Below, in pieces: positions 53,375-62,626 of a DNA stretch of 64,000 nt. The stretch comes from Myxosarcina sp. GI1 (GTDB lineage Bacteria > Cyanobacteriota > Cyanobacteriia > Cyanobacteriales > Xenococcaceae), in assembly GCF_000756305.1 (NCBI RefSeq), contig NZ_JRFE01000003.1, positions 1 through 64,000 of the forward strand, given 5' to 3'. Positions within the stretch are counted from its first letter, which is position 1, and each line of letters starts with the position of its first letter. The notes under the pieces are model-generated. The model saw only the letters and a list, made by a program, of their open reading frames with translations. It ran no database searches and had not been told where the DNA came from. Both the position numbers and the translations under genes were made by a program.

Positions 53375-53551
53375 TTCCTAGCTATAGAACAAAAGCATAA
53401 TAGCAGCAATCTACTCTCAGAATATTGGGTTTGCTTTGAGAGTGAAAATTGTGCTATCGCCATTTGTTCGTAGTTTATCGTTCGTATATTTATTTTGGGT
53501 TGAGTGTTTTCGTTCTATCTTACCCAGTAGATGAAATAAACTAGGACATTT

Positions 53552-54556
53552 ATGAATTTATTGTTTCAAAAACTAAAGCAGATTGCGATTGCGATCGCTA
53601 TTTGTATATTTTGTATTAGCTGCAGCAGTGTAGATTCAATAGAAGTCAATCCCTGGAAAGTTTTGACTCTACCTAGCGAGGCAATTTTTGCCGATATCGC
53701 TTTTACAGACAATCCCGATCGCGGTTGGTTAGTCGGTACTCAAGCGGCTCTCTTTGAAACTAATGATGGAGGCAATACCTGGGAACAAAAAGCTCTCGAT
53801 TTAGGAGAGGAAAAAGTATCTCTAACTTCTGTTAGTTTTAACGGTCAAGAAGGCTGGGTTGTGGGTAGACCCTCAATACTGCTGCACACCGAAGACGGGG
53901 GAACTAACTGGTCGAGAATTCCTTTAAGTGCCAAGCTTCCAGGGTCTCCTTATGGCATTATTGCTTTAGGCGATTCGACAGCCGAGATGGTAACAAACCT
54001 GGGTGCGATATATAAAACTACCAATGATGGTAAAAACTGGAAAGCCTTAGTAGAAGGTTCGGTAGGCGTAGCTCGCACTATTCAGCGTTCTGAAGATGGT
54101 AAATATGTAGCTGTTTCGGCTAGAGGTAATTTTTATTCTACCTGGGAACCAGGACAGAGCGAATGGACACCCCATCAAAGAACTTCATCGCGCCGACTAC
54201 AAAATATGGGCTTTAGCAACAGCGATCGCTTATGGCTACTCGCTCGCGGCGGACAAATTCAATTTAGCGAACCAGAAGATTTTGATAGTTGGCAAGAAGC
54301 AATTTATCCAGAATTTTCTACTAGCTGGGGTTTGCTCGATGTTGCTTATCGTACTTCAGATGAGATTTGGGTTTCTGGTGGCAGTGCCAATCTATTAGTC
54401 AGCAAAGATGGCGGTCAAACCTGGAAAAAGGATCGAGAGGTGGAAAAAACTCCCTCCAACTTTAACAGAATAGTCTTCTTCAATCCCCAACAAGGTTATG
54501 TGCTAGGAGAACGAGGAACTTTGCTAAAATACGAACCGCAAACCGAAGCAGTTTAA
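53552..54556 (+). CDS. ycf48: Photosystem II assembly factor Ycf48 (HCF136)
   Basis: A lumenal seven-bladed propeller protein of 334 residues that binds unassembled D1 and early PSII complexes. It has a lipoprotein-like signal ([20 protein letters not shown] then CISCSS) and repeated blade motifs of the type [40 protein letters not shown] and [18 protein letters not shown]. It is placed between rubA and psbE as in other cyanobacteria. It starts at ATG 53552. Confidence 0.95.
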   Translation: MNLLFQKLKQIAIAIAICIFCISCSSVDSIEVNPWKVLTLPSEAIFADIAFTDNPDRGWLVGTQAALFETNDGGNTWEQKALDLGEEKVSLTSVSFNGQEGWVVGRPSILLHTEDGGTNWSRIPLSAKLPGSPYGIIALGDSTAEMVTNLGAIYKTTNDGKNWKALVEGSVGVARTIQRSEDGKYVAVSARGNFYSTWEPGQSEWTPHQRTSSRRLQNMGFSNSDRLWLLARGGQIQFSEPEDFDSWQEAIYPEFSTSWGLLDVAYRTSDEIWVSGGSANLLVSKDGGQTWKKDREVEKTPSNFNRIVFFNPQQGYVLGERGTLLKYEPQTEAV

Positions 54557-54893
54557 ACAGTGGCACGATTTCCGCACGAACCAAATTTGCTTGCTGAGTT
54601 TGGTAACTAAATAGTTGTGAAGCTCCGACTTCTCCGCTCTTTGGTTAAATGTTACATGATAGGATAATAACTATTAATTTAAAAAAAATTCTTAGAATTA
54701 ATAGTAGCACTCACAATTATAAAGCTCGGCAATTGTTACGGTCTAGCGATATAATTCAAACGAGTTTTAAATAGCCTTACAGTTTGGCTAGTGATGGCAC
54801 TGCCTTTTACGAAGTCAAAGTTTTTATCGCTTGATGACTTTGACAACTGTATATCAACATTGAGCTTTAATTTTAATCTGGAGATACGTCCAA
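54557..54893 (+). promoter_or_regulatory. Upstream region of psbEFLJ
   Basis: This 337-bp stretch has no reading frame. Near its end GTCAAAG (54814-54820) and CTTTGAC (54838-54844) form a possible hairpin with a 17-nt loop in the psbE leader, about 50 nt before the ATG. GGAG at 54880-54883 is the psbE ribosome site. The promoter position is not resolved. Confidence 0.5.
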
Positions 54894-55139
54894 ATGGCAG
54901 GTACTACTGGAGAACGTCCTTTTTCCGATATTATTACCAGCGTTCGCTACTGGGTAATTCATAGCATTACCATCCCAATGTTATTTATTGCTGGATGGCT
55001 TTTTGTTAGTACTGGATTAGCTTATGATGCGTTTGGTACGCCTCGTCCTAACGAGTATTTTACTCAAGACAGACTGGAACTACCCATTCTGCAAGAACGC
55101 TTTACGGCTAAAGAACAAATTGAACAATATAACAAATAG
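54894..55139 (+). CDS. psbE: Cytochrome b559 alpha subunit PsbE
   Basis: An 81-residue PSII subunit with a single transmembrane helix. The heme ligand His23 lies in [38 protein letters not shown] is the universal PsbE start. With PsbF it binds the b559 heme. First gene of psbEFLJ. Confidence 0.98.
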   Translation: MAGTTGERPFSDIITSVRYWVIHSITIPMLFIAGWLFVSTGLAYDAFGTPRPNEYFTQDRLELPILQERFTAKEQIEQYNK

Positions 55140-55170
55140 AAGTTTCGATTTTTAAAATAGGCAAAACACT

Positions 55171-55305
55171 ATGACAAGTAACAATCCCAATCAGCCAGTT
55201 TCATATCCCATTTTTACAATCAGATGGCTGGCAGTTCATACTTTAGCAGTTCCCACTGTATTTTTCTTAGGCGCGATCGCGGCTATGCAGTTTATTCAAA
55301 GATAA
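55171..55305 (+). CDS. psbF: Cytochrome b559 beta subunit PsbF
   Basis: A 44-residue single-helix PSII subunit, with His23 as heme ligand in [20 protein letters not shown] and the end [11 protein letters not shown]. It follows psbE by 31 bp and precedes psbL by 12 bp. Confidence 0.98.
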   Translation: MTSNNPNQPVSYPIFTIRWLAVHTLAVPTVFFLGAIAAMQFIQR

Positions 55306-55317
55306 GAGGTTTTAAAA

Positions 55318-55437
55318 ATGGATAGAAATACCAATCCCAATAAACAACCAGTAGAGCTAAATCGCACTTCTCTTTATTTAGGTTTGCTTTTAGTTGCAGT
55401 TCTCGGTATTTTATTTTCTAGTTATTTCTTCAACTAA
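55318..55437 (+). CDS. psbL: Photosystem II protein L (PsbL)
   Basis: A 39-residue single-helix PSII subunit ([20 protein letters not shown] then [19 protein letters not shown]), needed for dimer stability and the acceptor side. Third gene of the operon; its ATG follows an AAGAGG ribosome site. Confidence 0.98.
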   Translation: MDRNTNPNKQPVELNRTSLYLGLLLVAVLGILFSSYFFN

Positions 55438-55484
55438 TTACGTTTAATGGTTTAATTAATAACGGCAAGTAGGAGATAAAAACA

Positions 55485-55604
55485 ATGTTTGCAAACGGAA
55501 GAATCCCTTTGTGGATTGTAGCGACAGTCGCAGGTTTAGGTGTAATTGTCGTTGTTGGTCTGTTTTTCTATGGTGCTTATGGTGGTGTTGGTTCTGGAAT
55601 GTAG
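55485..55604 (+). CDS. psbJ: Photosystem II protein J (PsbJ)
   Basis: A 39-residue single-helix PSII subunit ([20 protein letters not shown], then a Gly-rich end [11 protein letters not shown]), active in PSII assembly and plastoquinone exchange. Its ATG follows an AGGAG ribosome site. Last gene of the operon. Confidence 0.98.
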   Translation: MFANGRIPLWIVATVAGLGVIVVVGLFFYGAYGGVGSGM

Positions 55605-55656
55605 AATTAATACAATACCTAAAGCTGCACCTCAGTAAAAAACAGCTTGTAAAGTT

Positions 55657-55691
55657 ACCGCTCTAAGAACTAATTAGAGCGGTCTTTTATT
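55657..55691 (+). terminator. Intrinsic terminator of psbEFLJ
   Basis: ACCGCTCTAA (55657-55666) pairs perfectly with TTAGAGCGGT (55674-55683) with a 7-nt loop, followed by CTTTTATTTT. It lies 52 nt after psbJ and may also serve the convergent gene that ends at 55703. Confidence 0.9.
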
Positions 55692-55702
55692 TTGTAAAAT
55701 AT

Positions 55703-56179
55703 TTAGTAAATCATCTCAAAAAAAGCATCGTCAATATCGTAACCAAAACTTTGCGCCAATGACTTAAGACGAAGTTGAGGAGTAATTTCCTGTTGACGCA
55801 ACCAATCTGACAGAACAAAAATTTTGTTCATTACAAAAATTTCTAAAGCTTCAGGATTAAAAATAATTCCTTCACTGCGATTAAACTGGTGGGGAACTAG
55901 CATCGCTCCATAACGAGCTAATTCACCTGCTTTCCAGTCCAGGAGAAAAGGCAACCAGGGATATGCCGCATCCAAGCGTACATGCCATAGTCTAATTGTT
56001 GGAATTTCCGATAGTTCGCGAGGATCTGTTGCATCTCGCTGGTAGTCAATTTTCAATCGCAACTGCTGTTCGTAACTTGCTATGCGATTATTTTCTAATA
56101 GTGGCACAATTGTGTTATGAACATCAGTCAAATCCAGGCGATCGATCTTTTGATTATCTAAAGCAATGTTGAAAGTCAT
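55703..56179 (-). CDS. CRR6-domain NDH-1 assembly protein
   Basis: A 158-residue protein matching the CRR6 (DUF1817) family, whose plastid member is required for maturation of the NdhI subunit of NDH-1. The blocks LDLTDVHNTIVPLLENN, ARYGAMLVPHQFNRSEGI and NPEALEIFVMNKIFVLSDWL are characteristic, and no membrane segment is present. ndhD elsewhere in this window is part of the same complex. Family recall is by eye; confidence is moderate to good. Confidence 0.8.
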   Translation of the reverse strand: MTFNIALDNQKIDRLDLTDVHNTIVPLLENNRIASYEQQLRLKIDYQRDATDPRELSEIPTIRLWHVRLDAAYPWLPFLLDWKAGELARYGAMLVPHQFNRSEGIIFNPEALEIFVMNKIFVLSDWLRQQEITPQLRLKSLAQSFGYDIDDAFFEMIY

Positions 56180-56219
56180 TAAGCGAGTTTACCAAATCTG
56201 TATTTACTACCGATATTGC

Positions 56220-56301
56220 TGAATGATATTGGACATTTACCTCCATTTTAAGTTAAAGTGGTAATGATTATGTATAAGTTGCAAAAAAATCAGCCTCGCT
56301 T
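56220..56301 (+). promoter_or_regulatory. Promoter region of the Fur-family gene with possible Fur/PerR box
   Basis: GTAATGATTATG and TATAAG lie just upstream of the ATG at 56302, resembling an AT-rich Fur/PerR operator next to a -10 element (AATGATTATGTATAAG). Fur-family genes are often autoregulated. This is a weak, visual match only. Confidence 0.35.
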
Positions 56302-56754
56302 ATGAATACTTCAGAGGCACGTTTACAGCCAATTAACTCTTTAAAAGATGCTTTGACTCGCTGCCACGCACTGGGAATGCGAGTTAGTTGTCAGCGTCGC
56401 TATATTTTAGAATTACTTTGGGAACGAGAAGAACACCTTTCAGCCAGAGAGATCTACGATTTGCTCAATCAACAGGGCAAAGAAATCGGTCACACGTCAG
56501 TTTATCAAAATCTCGAAGCCCTATCAAAAAATGGCATTGTTGAGTGTGTAGAGCGTTCTGAAGGAAGGCTATACGGTAATATTAGCGATTCTCACAGTCA
56601 TGTTAACTGTCTCGATACCAACCAAATTATCGATGTTCGTATAGCTTTACCAGACGATATTATCGATCGCATCGAACAACAAACAGGTGTCAAAATTACT
56701 GACTATCGCATCGATTTCTATGGTTATAAAAACTGCTTAGATGAAGCAAAGTAA
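56302..56754 (+). CDS. Fur-family transcriptional regulator (PerR/FurC-like)
   Basis: A 150-residue metalloregulator with the winged-helix part RVSCQRRYILELLWEREEHL, SAREIYDLL and GHTSVYQNLEALSKNGIVEC. The usual structural zinc motif CxxC (as in HLICLKCG) is missing: the corresponding stretch reads SHVNCLDTNQIIDV with one Cys. His and Asp residues (SDSHSHVNCLD) remain for regulatory metal. This resembles the FurC/PerR-like branch of cyanobacteria rather than the iron regulator FurA. It begins at ATG 56302. Confidence 0.86.
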   Translation: MNTSEARLQPINSLKDALTRCHALGMRVSCQRRYILELLWEREEHLSAREIYDLLNQQGKEIGHTSVYQNLEALSKNGIVECVERSEGRLYGNISDSHSHVNCLDTNQIIDVRIALPDDIIDRIEQQTGVKITDYRIDFYGYKNCLDEAK

Positions 56755-57137
56755 TGAGCAGTTAGCAATGAACAATGAGCAACGAGCAATGAACAGTTAT
56801 TATTGTTCGTGAACCTATCCCAGCTTTCAGCATGGGACGAACAAAGTTCGTCGCTGAACTTTTCGATGCCCATATTTTTCCTCGTGGTAAGTCGCACCAT
56901 CGACAGCCAGTTATTAAAATGTACAGCAAGCTGTTCGACACATAGCGAAACGGAACAGGAGGATTCCGCGCGCGCTCTTTTTTGGCATTTGTGGAAAAAT
57001 ATCTTCAAATAGTTTCTACTCTAGAGCGTTTAATCCCTCAAAACGTCCAGCCATTTTACTTTCCGTCTCATGTAATGTAAGAGTAAATTATCATATTTTT
57101 GGCATTAGTTAGGATAGGTTTATCTAAAGCTCAAGCC
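56755..57137. other. Intergenic region with caatgaac repeats and a hairpin
   Basis: The 383 bp begin with tandem caatgaacaatgagc-type units (56755-56795), related to the 39-bp dispersed repeat. GACGAAC (56836-56842) pairs with GTTCGTC (56846-56852) around a 3-nt loop. The remainder has long but unconvincing frames in both directions and no recognised gene; it could be an old element end. Confidence 0.45.
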
Positions 57138-57869
57138 TCAAGCCTCTGAATGTGTATCGGCAATTTCTTTATTTAAAGCCTGTCTGGCAATACGAGTAAC
57201 GTAAAGAGTTACGGCAACGGTAGCAATAAAGCCAATAATGCGAATCGTCCATTGAACTGTAGGATTTGTAGGTTGACTCTCGCCACCAACTGTAGCAATA
57301 CTACCTGCCAGAGAACCTATATAGACATACATAATCGTTCCTGGAATCATTCCTGCAAAGCCGATAACGTAGTCTTTTAAAGATACTCCAGTCACGCCAA
57401 GTGAATAGTTGAGCAAATTAAAGGGAAACACGGGGGAAAGTCGCGTCAGTAAGACAATTTTTAATCCTTCCCTGCTTACAGCCTCGTCAATTGCTTGAAA
57501 CTTGCGATCGCCTGCTATTTTTTGCGAAATCCAGCCTCTAGCCAGGTAACGTCCTACTAAAAATGCTAGAGTCGCTCCAATAGTTGCCCCAACAAAAACA
57601 TAAATCGAACCCAAAATTACGCCAAAGATTACTCCCGCTCCCAGGGTCAAAATCGCTCCTGGTAAAAATGCCACTGTCGCAATGATATAAATTGCTATGA
57701 ATGCTAATGCTCCAATTGCTCCTAGATCGTTGACCCATTGCAAGACATTTCTTAATAATTCCTGGGGATCGAATCCGCCAGCAGTTCCTATTTCCTGGGC
57801 TTGCACTGGCGCAGTTGTAATAATTAAGCTAATTACTGCAAACAATCCGATTTTTATATATTTATTCAT
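57138..57869 (-). CDS. TVP38/TMEM64 (VTT-domain, DedA-like) membrane protein
   Basis: A 243-residue membrane protein with a hydrophobic signal-like N-terminus and about five further segments. The VTT/SNARE-assoc landmarks are IIATVAFLPGAILTLGAGVI, FGVILGSIYVFVGATIGATL, FLVGRYLARG and LLTRLSPVFPFNLLNYSLG. These proteins are thought to scramble or move lipids. It stands alone on the minus strand. Confidence 0.88.
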   Translation of the reverse strand: MNKYIKIGLFAVISLIITTAPVQAQEIGTAGGFDPQELLRNVLQWVNDLGAIGALAFIAIYIIATVAFLPGAILTLGAGVIFGVILGSIYVFVGATIGATLAFLVGRYLARGWISQKIAGDRKFQAIDEAVSREGLKIVLLTRLSPVFPFNLLNYSLGVTGVSLKDYVIGFAGMIPGTIMYVYIGSLAGSIATVGGESQPTNPTVQWTIRIIGFIATVAVTLYVTRIARQALNKEIADTHSEA

Positions 57870-58154
57870 TGACAGACTTGGGGTATGGATTTCGATTCCG
57901 CTTTACCGACTCAACTAATACTCTCTAAGTTTGCTTGATGCTTGCTTAAAATTTTCCTGAGAACAAATTAATTTTGCTTTCAATAAATACAGTGATTGTC
58001 AGTCCCTTAAGATACACTTTGTTCGATTATAGATACTAAAAAAGAGCAGATCTCGACTCAAAAATTTTTTGGGTAGTTAAATCATAATTTCTGGGAAAAA
58101 TTACCATAAACTTTAATTAGAGCGAGTAAACTCAAAAGTAGATTTAAAATACCC
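57870..58154. other. Divergent spacer before cheB
   Basis: The 285-bp spacer between divergent genes is AT-rich and lacks distinctive repeats or hairpins. It must hold both promoters. Confidence 0.35.
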
Positions 58155-59183
58155 TTGAAAAATCATCACGTTATTACCATAGGCACATCCGCTGGAGGTA
58201 TTCAGGCATTAAAAACACTTGTAAGCCAGTTACCAAAAAACTTTCCCGCTTCAATACATGTTGTGCTACATATTTCTAACGAAGCTCCTAGTAATTTACC
58301 TACAATTTTAAAGAAAGCGGGGCAACTTTCAGTATCATTTAGTGAGGATGGAGAGCGAATCGAGCCTGGTCATATTTATATCGCACCACCCGACTTTCAT
58401 CAAATACTAGAATACGATCGCATTAGGGTGATACGCGGTCCAAGAGAAAATCGTATGCGTCCCGCTATCGATCCGTTATTTCGTTCGGCAGCCGTTGCTT
58501 ATACTTCTTACGCTACAGGAGTAATATTAACGGGAATGTTAGATGATGGTACTGCAGGACTACAGGCGATTAAGGCTTGTGGTGGTACGGCTATCGTGCA
58601 AGATCCCAAAGATGCTGCATATAGCAGTATGCCTGAAAGTGCAATTTCTAACGTAAAAGTAGATTGGGTCGTGCCGTTAAATGATATAGCCGCTCTTTTG
58701 CAACAACGAATTCGCCAAACTCCCCCTGTGATAAAAGAGGTACCCGCACATTTACTGCTTGAAGTACCTATTGCCCAAAATGCAATAACCAAACCAGCAA
58801 TTATGGATCGAATTGGTAAGCCTGTTGCCCAAAGCTGTCCTAGTTGCGGAGGACCTTTATGGCAAATGAAGAATGGTTCGCTGCTTCGCTATCGTTGTCA
58901 TATCGGTCATGCTTTCTCAAATCGTACCTTAGTTGAAGAACAGAGTGAAGCAACAGAAAAAGCACTGTGGATAGCTTTGAGAACCTTAGAAGAACGCGCT
59001 CGCCTCTTAAAAAATATGAGCGATAACTATGCTCAAAAGGGTGCTACAAGTCTGGCAAAAGTTCATGAAGAGCGATCGGCAGAAGCGTTTGATGGTGCAT
59101 TGCACATTCGTAGTTTAATTCGCGACCTTAGAATCGTATCGGAATTTCCTACCGACAAGAAACCAAAAAAAGAAGCTTCTTGA
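58155..59183 (+). CDS. Stand-alone CheB methylesterase with C-terminal Cys/His ribbon
   Basis: A 342-residue protein with a CheB methylesterase domain (residues 5-190): Ser12 in GTSAGG, His39 in VVLHIS and Asp131 in LTGMLDDGTAG form the catalytic triad. There is no N-terminal receiver, so activity is not controlled by phosphorylation of the same chain. Residues 227-260 form a probable zinc ribbon (SCPSCGGPLW and RYRCHIGHAFS). A helical tail (260-342) follows. It starts at TTG 58155, the only possible codon before ITIGTSAGG. No CheR, MCP or CheA gene is adjacent. Deamidase/demethylase action on receptor proteins is the family activity. Confidence 0.86.
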   Translation: MKNHHVITIGTSAGGIQALKTLVSQLPKNFPASIHVVLHISNEAPSNLPTILKKAGQLSVSFSEDGERIEPGHIYIAPPDFHQILEYDRIRVIRGPRENRMRPAIDPLFRSAAVAYTSYATGVILTGMLDDGTAGLQAIKACGGTAIVQDPKDAAYSSMPESAISNVKVDWVVPLNDIAALLQQRIRQTPPVIKEVPAHLLLEVPIAQNAITKPAIMDRIGKPVAQSCPSCGGPLWQMKNGSLLRYRCHIGHAFSNRTLVEEQSEATEKALWIALRTLEERARLLKNMSDNYAQKGATSLAKVHEERSAEAFDGALHIRSLIRDLRIVSEFPTDKKPKKEAS

Positions 59184-59700
59184 CTAATGGTCACAGCAGC
59201 GAACATTACCTTGCTTAGTAGGTATGACTTTGCGATCGCACCGCTCGATCTCGTCAGTTAAAACTAGAAGTCAAGCATTTCAGGTATTTTTTGTTTGAGA
59301 ATCTGTAACTACACACAACATTGCATTATCTAATTTTTGCTACTTTCTTTCCAATTAATTTATTTAACTAGTTTATATAAATAATTAATTTACACAAAAA
59401 ATACGTGCTTCAAAGCGCCATTAACATTAAAATAAGATGCTTCAAACAATTATTATAAAATACTTTAATTAATTGTATTTTGGTGTTTTTAATTACATTG
59501 TTAGCTGTAAAATTGTCACCAAATTATATATAATATTGAAAATTTTAAAATTGTAATATAATATAATCTTTTATTGAATTTATTAAGCTTTGAGAAGCCA
59601 AATATAGAGCTTTTTTGCGGTCTGGAGTGTTATTCATCCTTTAAATTAAGCTTTTAAATTGCTGCTTTATAGATAAAACATACGAAGTTAGAAAAAATTT
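59184..59700. other. AT-rich intergenic region
   Basis: The 517-bp stretch has no usable reading frame, only long A/T runs, especially at 59330-59700. No terminator after cheB could be recognised. It presumably holds the promoter of the HAD-fusion gene. Confidence 0.35.
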
Positions 59701-61206
59701 ATGACTAAAAAATGTCATGAAAATTGCATTAAATCGAGCGAGCGAGCGATTGATTTATTAAATCATGAAGTCTGCAATAAACCAGTTATTGTAGACTTTG
59801 ATGAAACCCTTTTTTTAAGCAATTCAACTCAAGAATATCTTAATACTTTATATCCGCGAGTTTTCGGAGTGGCTTTGCTCGCTCTAATGAATTATCTTCA
59901 ACCTTGGAACTGGTTGCCAGAAAAATTTAAGGGAGAAATATCGCGCGATTGGTTGAGAGTAGTAACTGCGACGGTTCTTTTTCCCTGGACACCAATTATT
60001 TGGCAATGGCGTGCCAGGCGACTGGCTAGCCTTTACCAAAATACCAAGCTTAATGAAGCTTTGACTCAATCTACAGGTCAAATAATCATTGCCTCTTTGG
60101 GTTTTGGCTTTATTATTCGTCCTATACTAAAGAACATTCCTCTAAAAATACAAGATCTGATTACTTGCAGTTTTTGGCAGGGACCTTACGAACGATTTGT
60201 AGGAAAACAAGTTTTAGTAGAAGCAAGAATCGGTTCTGATGCGATCGATAGAGCCGTTTTTATTACCGATTCCATAAATGATTTACCGCTTCTTTCTTTA
60301 GTTGCAAAACCCTGTTTGATAAACTGGCCAGAAACTAAAAAAGTCTCAATGATGGCTGGTGTGTACCTGCCTTTTTTTTACTCAGAACGAATCAAACGTC
60401 CTAGTCAGTCTCATTTTGTCAAACAAGTACTAACTGACGATTTAGCAATTTTAATTTTAGGATTTAGCTGGTTGAGTCACCATCCCGCAATACACTCACT
60501 GAGCATGGCGTTATTGCTTGTTTCTTTTAATTGCATTTACGAGATCGGCTATTGGGAAAACGATAAGATTGGCGAACAGTTTGAAGAAAAACCCGTTCTA
60601 TCGGATCGCTACAGACAAACTCAATTTAAAATACCTCTGATTCAGCCTTGGATTTGGGCTTTGTGCCTGGCAATTCCAGGATTGATATTATTAGAATTAA
60701 GTCAGATTCAATTCAATTATGCAAGTGTCGATTGGCAACTAAATATAGCTCCATTTAACGAACTAACCCTCAAGCTAGGATCGTGGTTCGCTTTACTAGT
60801 TTTGGTGCGTGTAATATTTTGGAGTTTTAACCACGTCGATAAACTAACAAGAATTTGGTTCTATCCTTTATTGCAAGCTACCAAATGTTTGGGTTTTGTG
60901 GCGATCGCTATAACTAATCAAATCGGTGCCATGCTGTTTGTCGCCCAGATAATCTCACGCTCCATACCTTACATTATTTATCGTTGGCAACCTGAAGTAA
61001 TAACATACCCACGCGAATTTCCAGATCGATTGTGTCGCTTGCTAATATTTGAACTTTTGCTGGCAGCAATATTAGTTGAAGAACGCAGTATCGTTACTAT
61101 TCTAACTTGGCAGGTATTGGCAATTACTGTTTTGTTATCTGTACGAGCAACTAAAGACATTTGGCTCGCTGTTAGTCAAGCAAAACCTATTTTACGCTTT
61201 AAATGA
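59701..61206 (+). CDS. HAD-family phosphatase fused to a polytopic membrane domain
   Basis: A 501-residue two-part protein. Residues 27-215 are a HAD domain with the DxDxT-type motif VDFDETLF (Asp32, Asp34, Thr36) and a C-terminal FITDSINDLPLL motif with the Mg-binding Asp pair. From about 240 the protein has seven to eight hydrophobic segments, and the loop IYEIGYWENDKIGEQFEEKP after the second resembles the acidic D-rich loop of UbiA-like prenyltransferases. A HAD-plus-UbiA-like fusion that handles a polyprenyl phosphate is a reasonable model, but neither activity is proven. The following WecG-type gene also suggests polyprenyl-linked sugars. Confidence 0.75.
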   Translation: MTKKCHENCIKSSERAIDLLNHEVCNKPVIVDFDETLFLSNSTQEYLNTLYPRVFGVALLALMNYLQPWNWLPEKFKGEISRDWLRVVTATVLFPWTPIIWQWRARRLASLYQNTKLNEALTQSTGQIIIASLGFGFIIRPILKNIPLKIQDLITCSFWQGPYERFVGKQVLVEARIGSDAIDRAVFITDSINDLPLLSLVAKPCLINWPETKKVSMMAGVYLPFFYSERIKRPSQSHFVKQVLTDDLAILILGFSWLSHHPAIHSLSMALLLVSFNCIYEIGYWENDKIGEQFEEKPVLSDRYRQTQFKIPLIQPWIWALCLAIPGLILLELSQIQFNYASVDWQLNIAPFNELTLKLGSWFALLVLVRVIFWSFNHVDKLTRIWFYPLLQATKCLGFVAIAITNQIGAMLFVAQIISRSIPYIIYRWQPEVITYPREFPDRLCRLLIFELLLAAILVEERSIVTILTWQVLAITVLLSVRATKDIWLAVSQAKPILRFK

Positions 61207-61572
61207 ATATGGCTCGGATCGCAATCTAATGGTTAAGGAAAAATATTTAATTGTATTTATAATATTTTATGAATAATGTTTTGGTAAATACACTGAAAAT
61301 GGCAAAAGTATGAAATAATTTTACGCGTGCAACTTTTGTAACGACAATTGAGCAAATCTAATTGATTTAATACAAAATCAGTTTTATTATTAGTAATTTT
61401 GTATTACTCAACAATTGTAAGTATAAATATTGTTGTCAGGCTGATTGTTCATATACAAAAGCTTGTAAAAAAACGACCCACCAACCAGACAAAGTTTAGT
61501 AAGGAGCTAAAATTAACAAAAAAATATTTGTGTTATACACTAAATTTTATTATTTTAGCGTCAGTATTAAAA
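61207..61572. other. Intergenic region upstream of the WecG-type gene
   Basis: The 366 bp are AT-rich. An open frame from TTG 61399 joins the WecG gene but its encoded part is basic, hydrophobic and unlike the family, so I treat it as leader. Confidence 0.4.
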
Positions 61573-62379
61573 GTGATTAACAAAGGTAAATACTCTGTTT
61601 TGGGTATCAATATTCACGCAGTAGATTATGAAAGTGCTGTAAAAAGTATAGTTTCAGCTGCTGCCGAGCGACACTCTTATTCAGTTAGTGCTTTGGCAGT
61701 ACATGGAGTAATGACAGGATTTTTGGATTCACTACATGCGAGGCGTTTAAATGGTTTGGATTTAGTAGTTCCCGACGGTCAACCAGTCCGTTGGGCATTG
61801 TCTTGGCTTTACAATCAGAAACTACCCGATCGCGTTTATGGACCCAATCTAACTTTAAAAGTTGCCGAATCTTTTGCCAAACAAGGATTGAGTATTTATT
61901 TGTACGGTAGCAAACCAGAAACTTTAGACAAGCTAGTGGCAAATTTTAAACAACTATACCCCGAACTAAAAATTGCTGGAGTCGAACCTTCTAAATTTCG
62001 TAAATTAACCGAAAAAGAAAGATTAGAACTTGTAGAACGCATCAAAGCTTCAGGGGCAAATGCCGTCTTTTTAGGCTTAGGCTGTCCGCGACAAGAAACT
62101 TGGGCTTATGAATATCGCAATCTTTTAAATATACCTATTTTAGCTGTGGGTGCCGCTTTTGATTTTCATGCGGGAACTCTGCCACAAGCTCCTGTATGGA
62201 TGCAGAACGCTGGTCTAGAGTGGCTTTATCGTTTGGTTCAAGAGCCAAATCGTTTATGGAAACGATATATGTATCTCAATCCTCTTTATTTGTGGAATAT
62301 TTTATTACAGTATTTGGGGTGGAGAAAATTTGTTCCCACCATGCCTAATGGCAAAGAAACAATTGAATCTTATGGCTAA
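61573..62379 (+). CDS. WecG/TagA/CpsF family glycosyltransferase (GT26)
   Basis: A 268-residue glycosyltransferase that adds ManNAc-type or related sugars to a polyprenyl-linked acceptor. The family blocks are [29 protein letters not shown] (the Asp-Gly motif), [18 protein letters not shown] and [15 protein letters not shown]. The start is GTG 61573, at the family length; an ORF extension to 61399 would add a 58-residue hydrophobic leader not usual for the family. A soluble enzyme that acts at the membrane. Confidence 0.87.
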   Translation: MINKGKYSVLGINIHAVDYESAVKSIVSAAAERHSYSVSALAVHGVMTGFLDSLHARRLNGLDLVVPDGQPVRWALSWLYNQKLPDRVYGPNLTLKVAESFAKQGLSIYLYGSKPETLDKLVANFKQLYPELKIAGVEPSKFRKLTEKERLELVERIKASGANAVFLGLGCPRQETWAYEYRNLLNIPILAVGAAFDFHAGTLPQAPVWMQNAGLEWLYRLVQEPNRLWKRYMYLNPLYLWNILLQYLGWRKFVPTMPNGKETIESYG

Positions 62380-62626
62380 TTTTAAAAGATTTAAAATCAA
62401 TGTTGCGAAATCTTGTATTTAATAGCTGCCATGAAAACCTTTGTGATTCATGATTAAAGATAGCAATAAATTTCAATAATTTCGTTGAATTAAATTTAAT
62501 ATTTTGTTTATTTTGTTTTTGCCAAACTATTTAACATATAAAGTATAAATAGTTTGAAAGAGGTAACAGCATTATGTTCTATACAACTCATTTTATATAC
62601 ATATTCAAGTTGGTAATTTTATAGTC

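Noticed and set aside
56724-57012. Overlapping 69- and 94-codon frames on both strands after the Fur gene
   Set aside because: Neither has a domain or ribosome site, and the region contains repeats and a hairpin; low-complexity chance frames are more likely.
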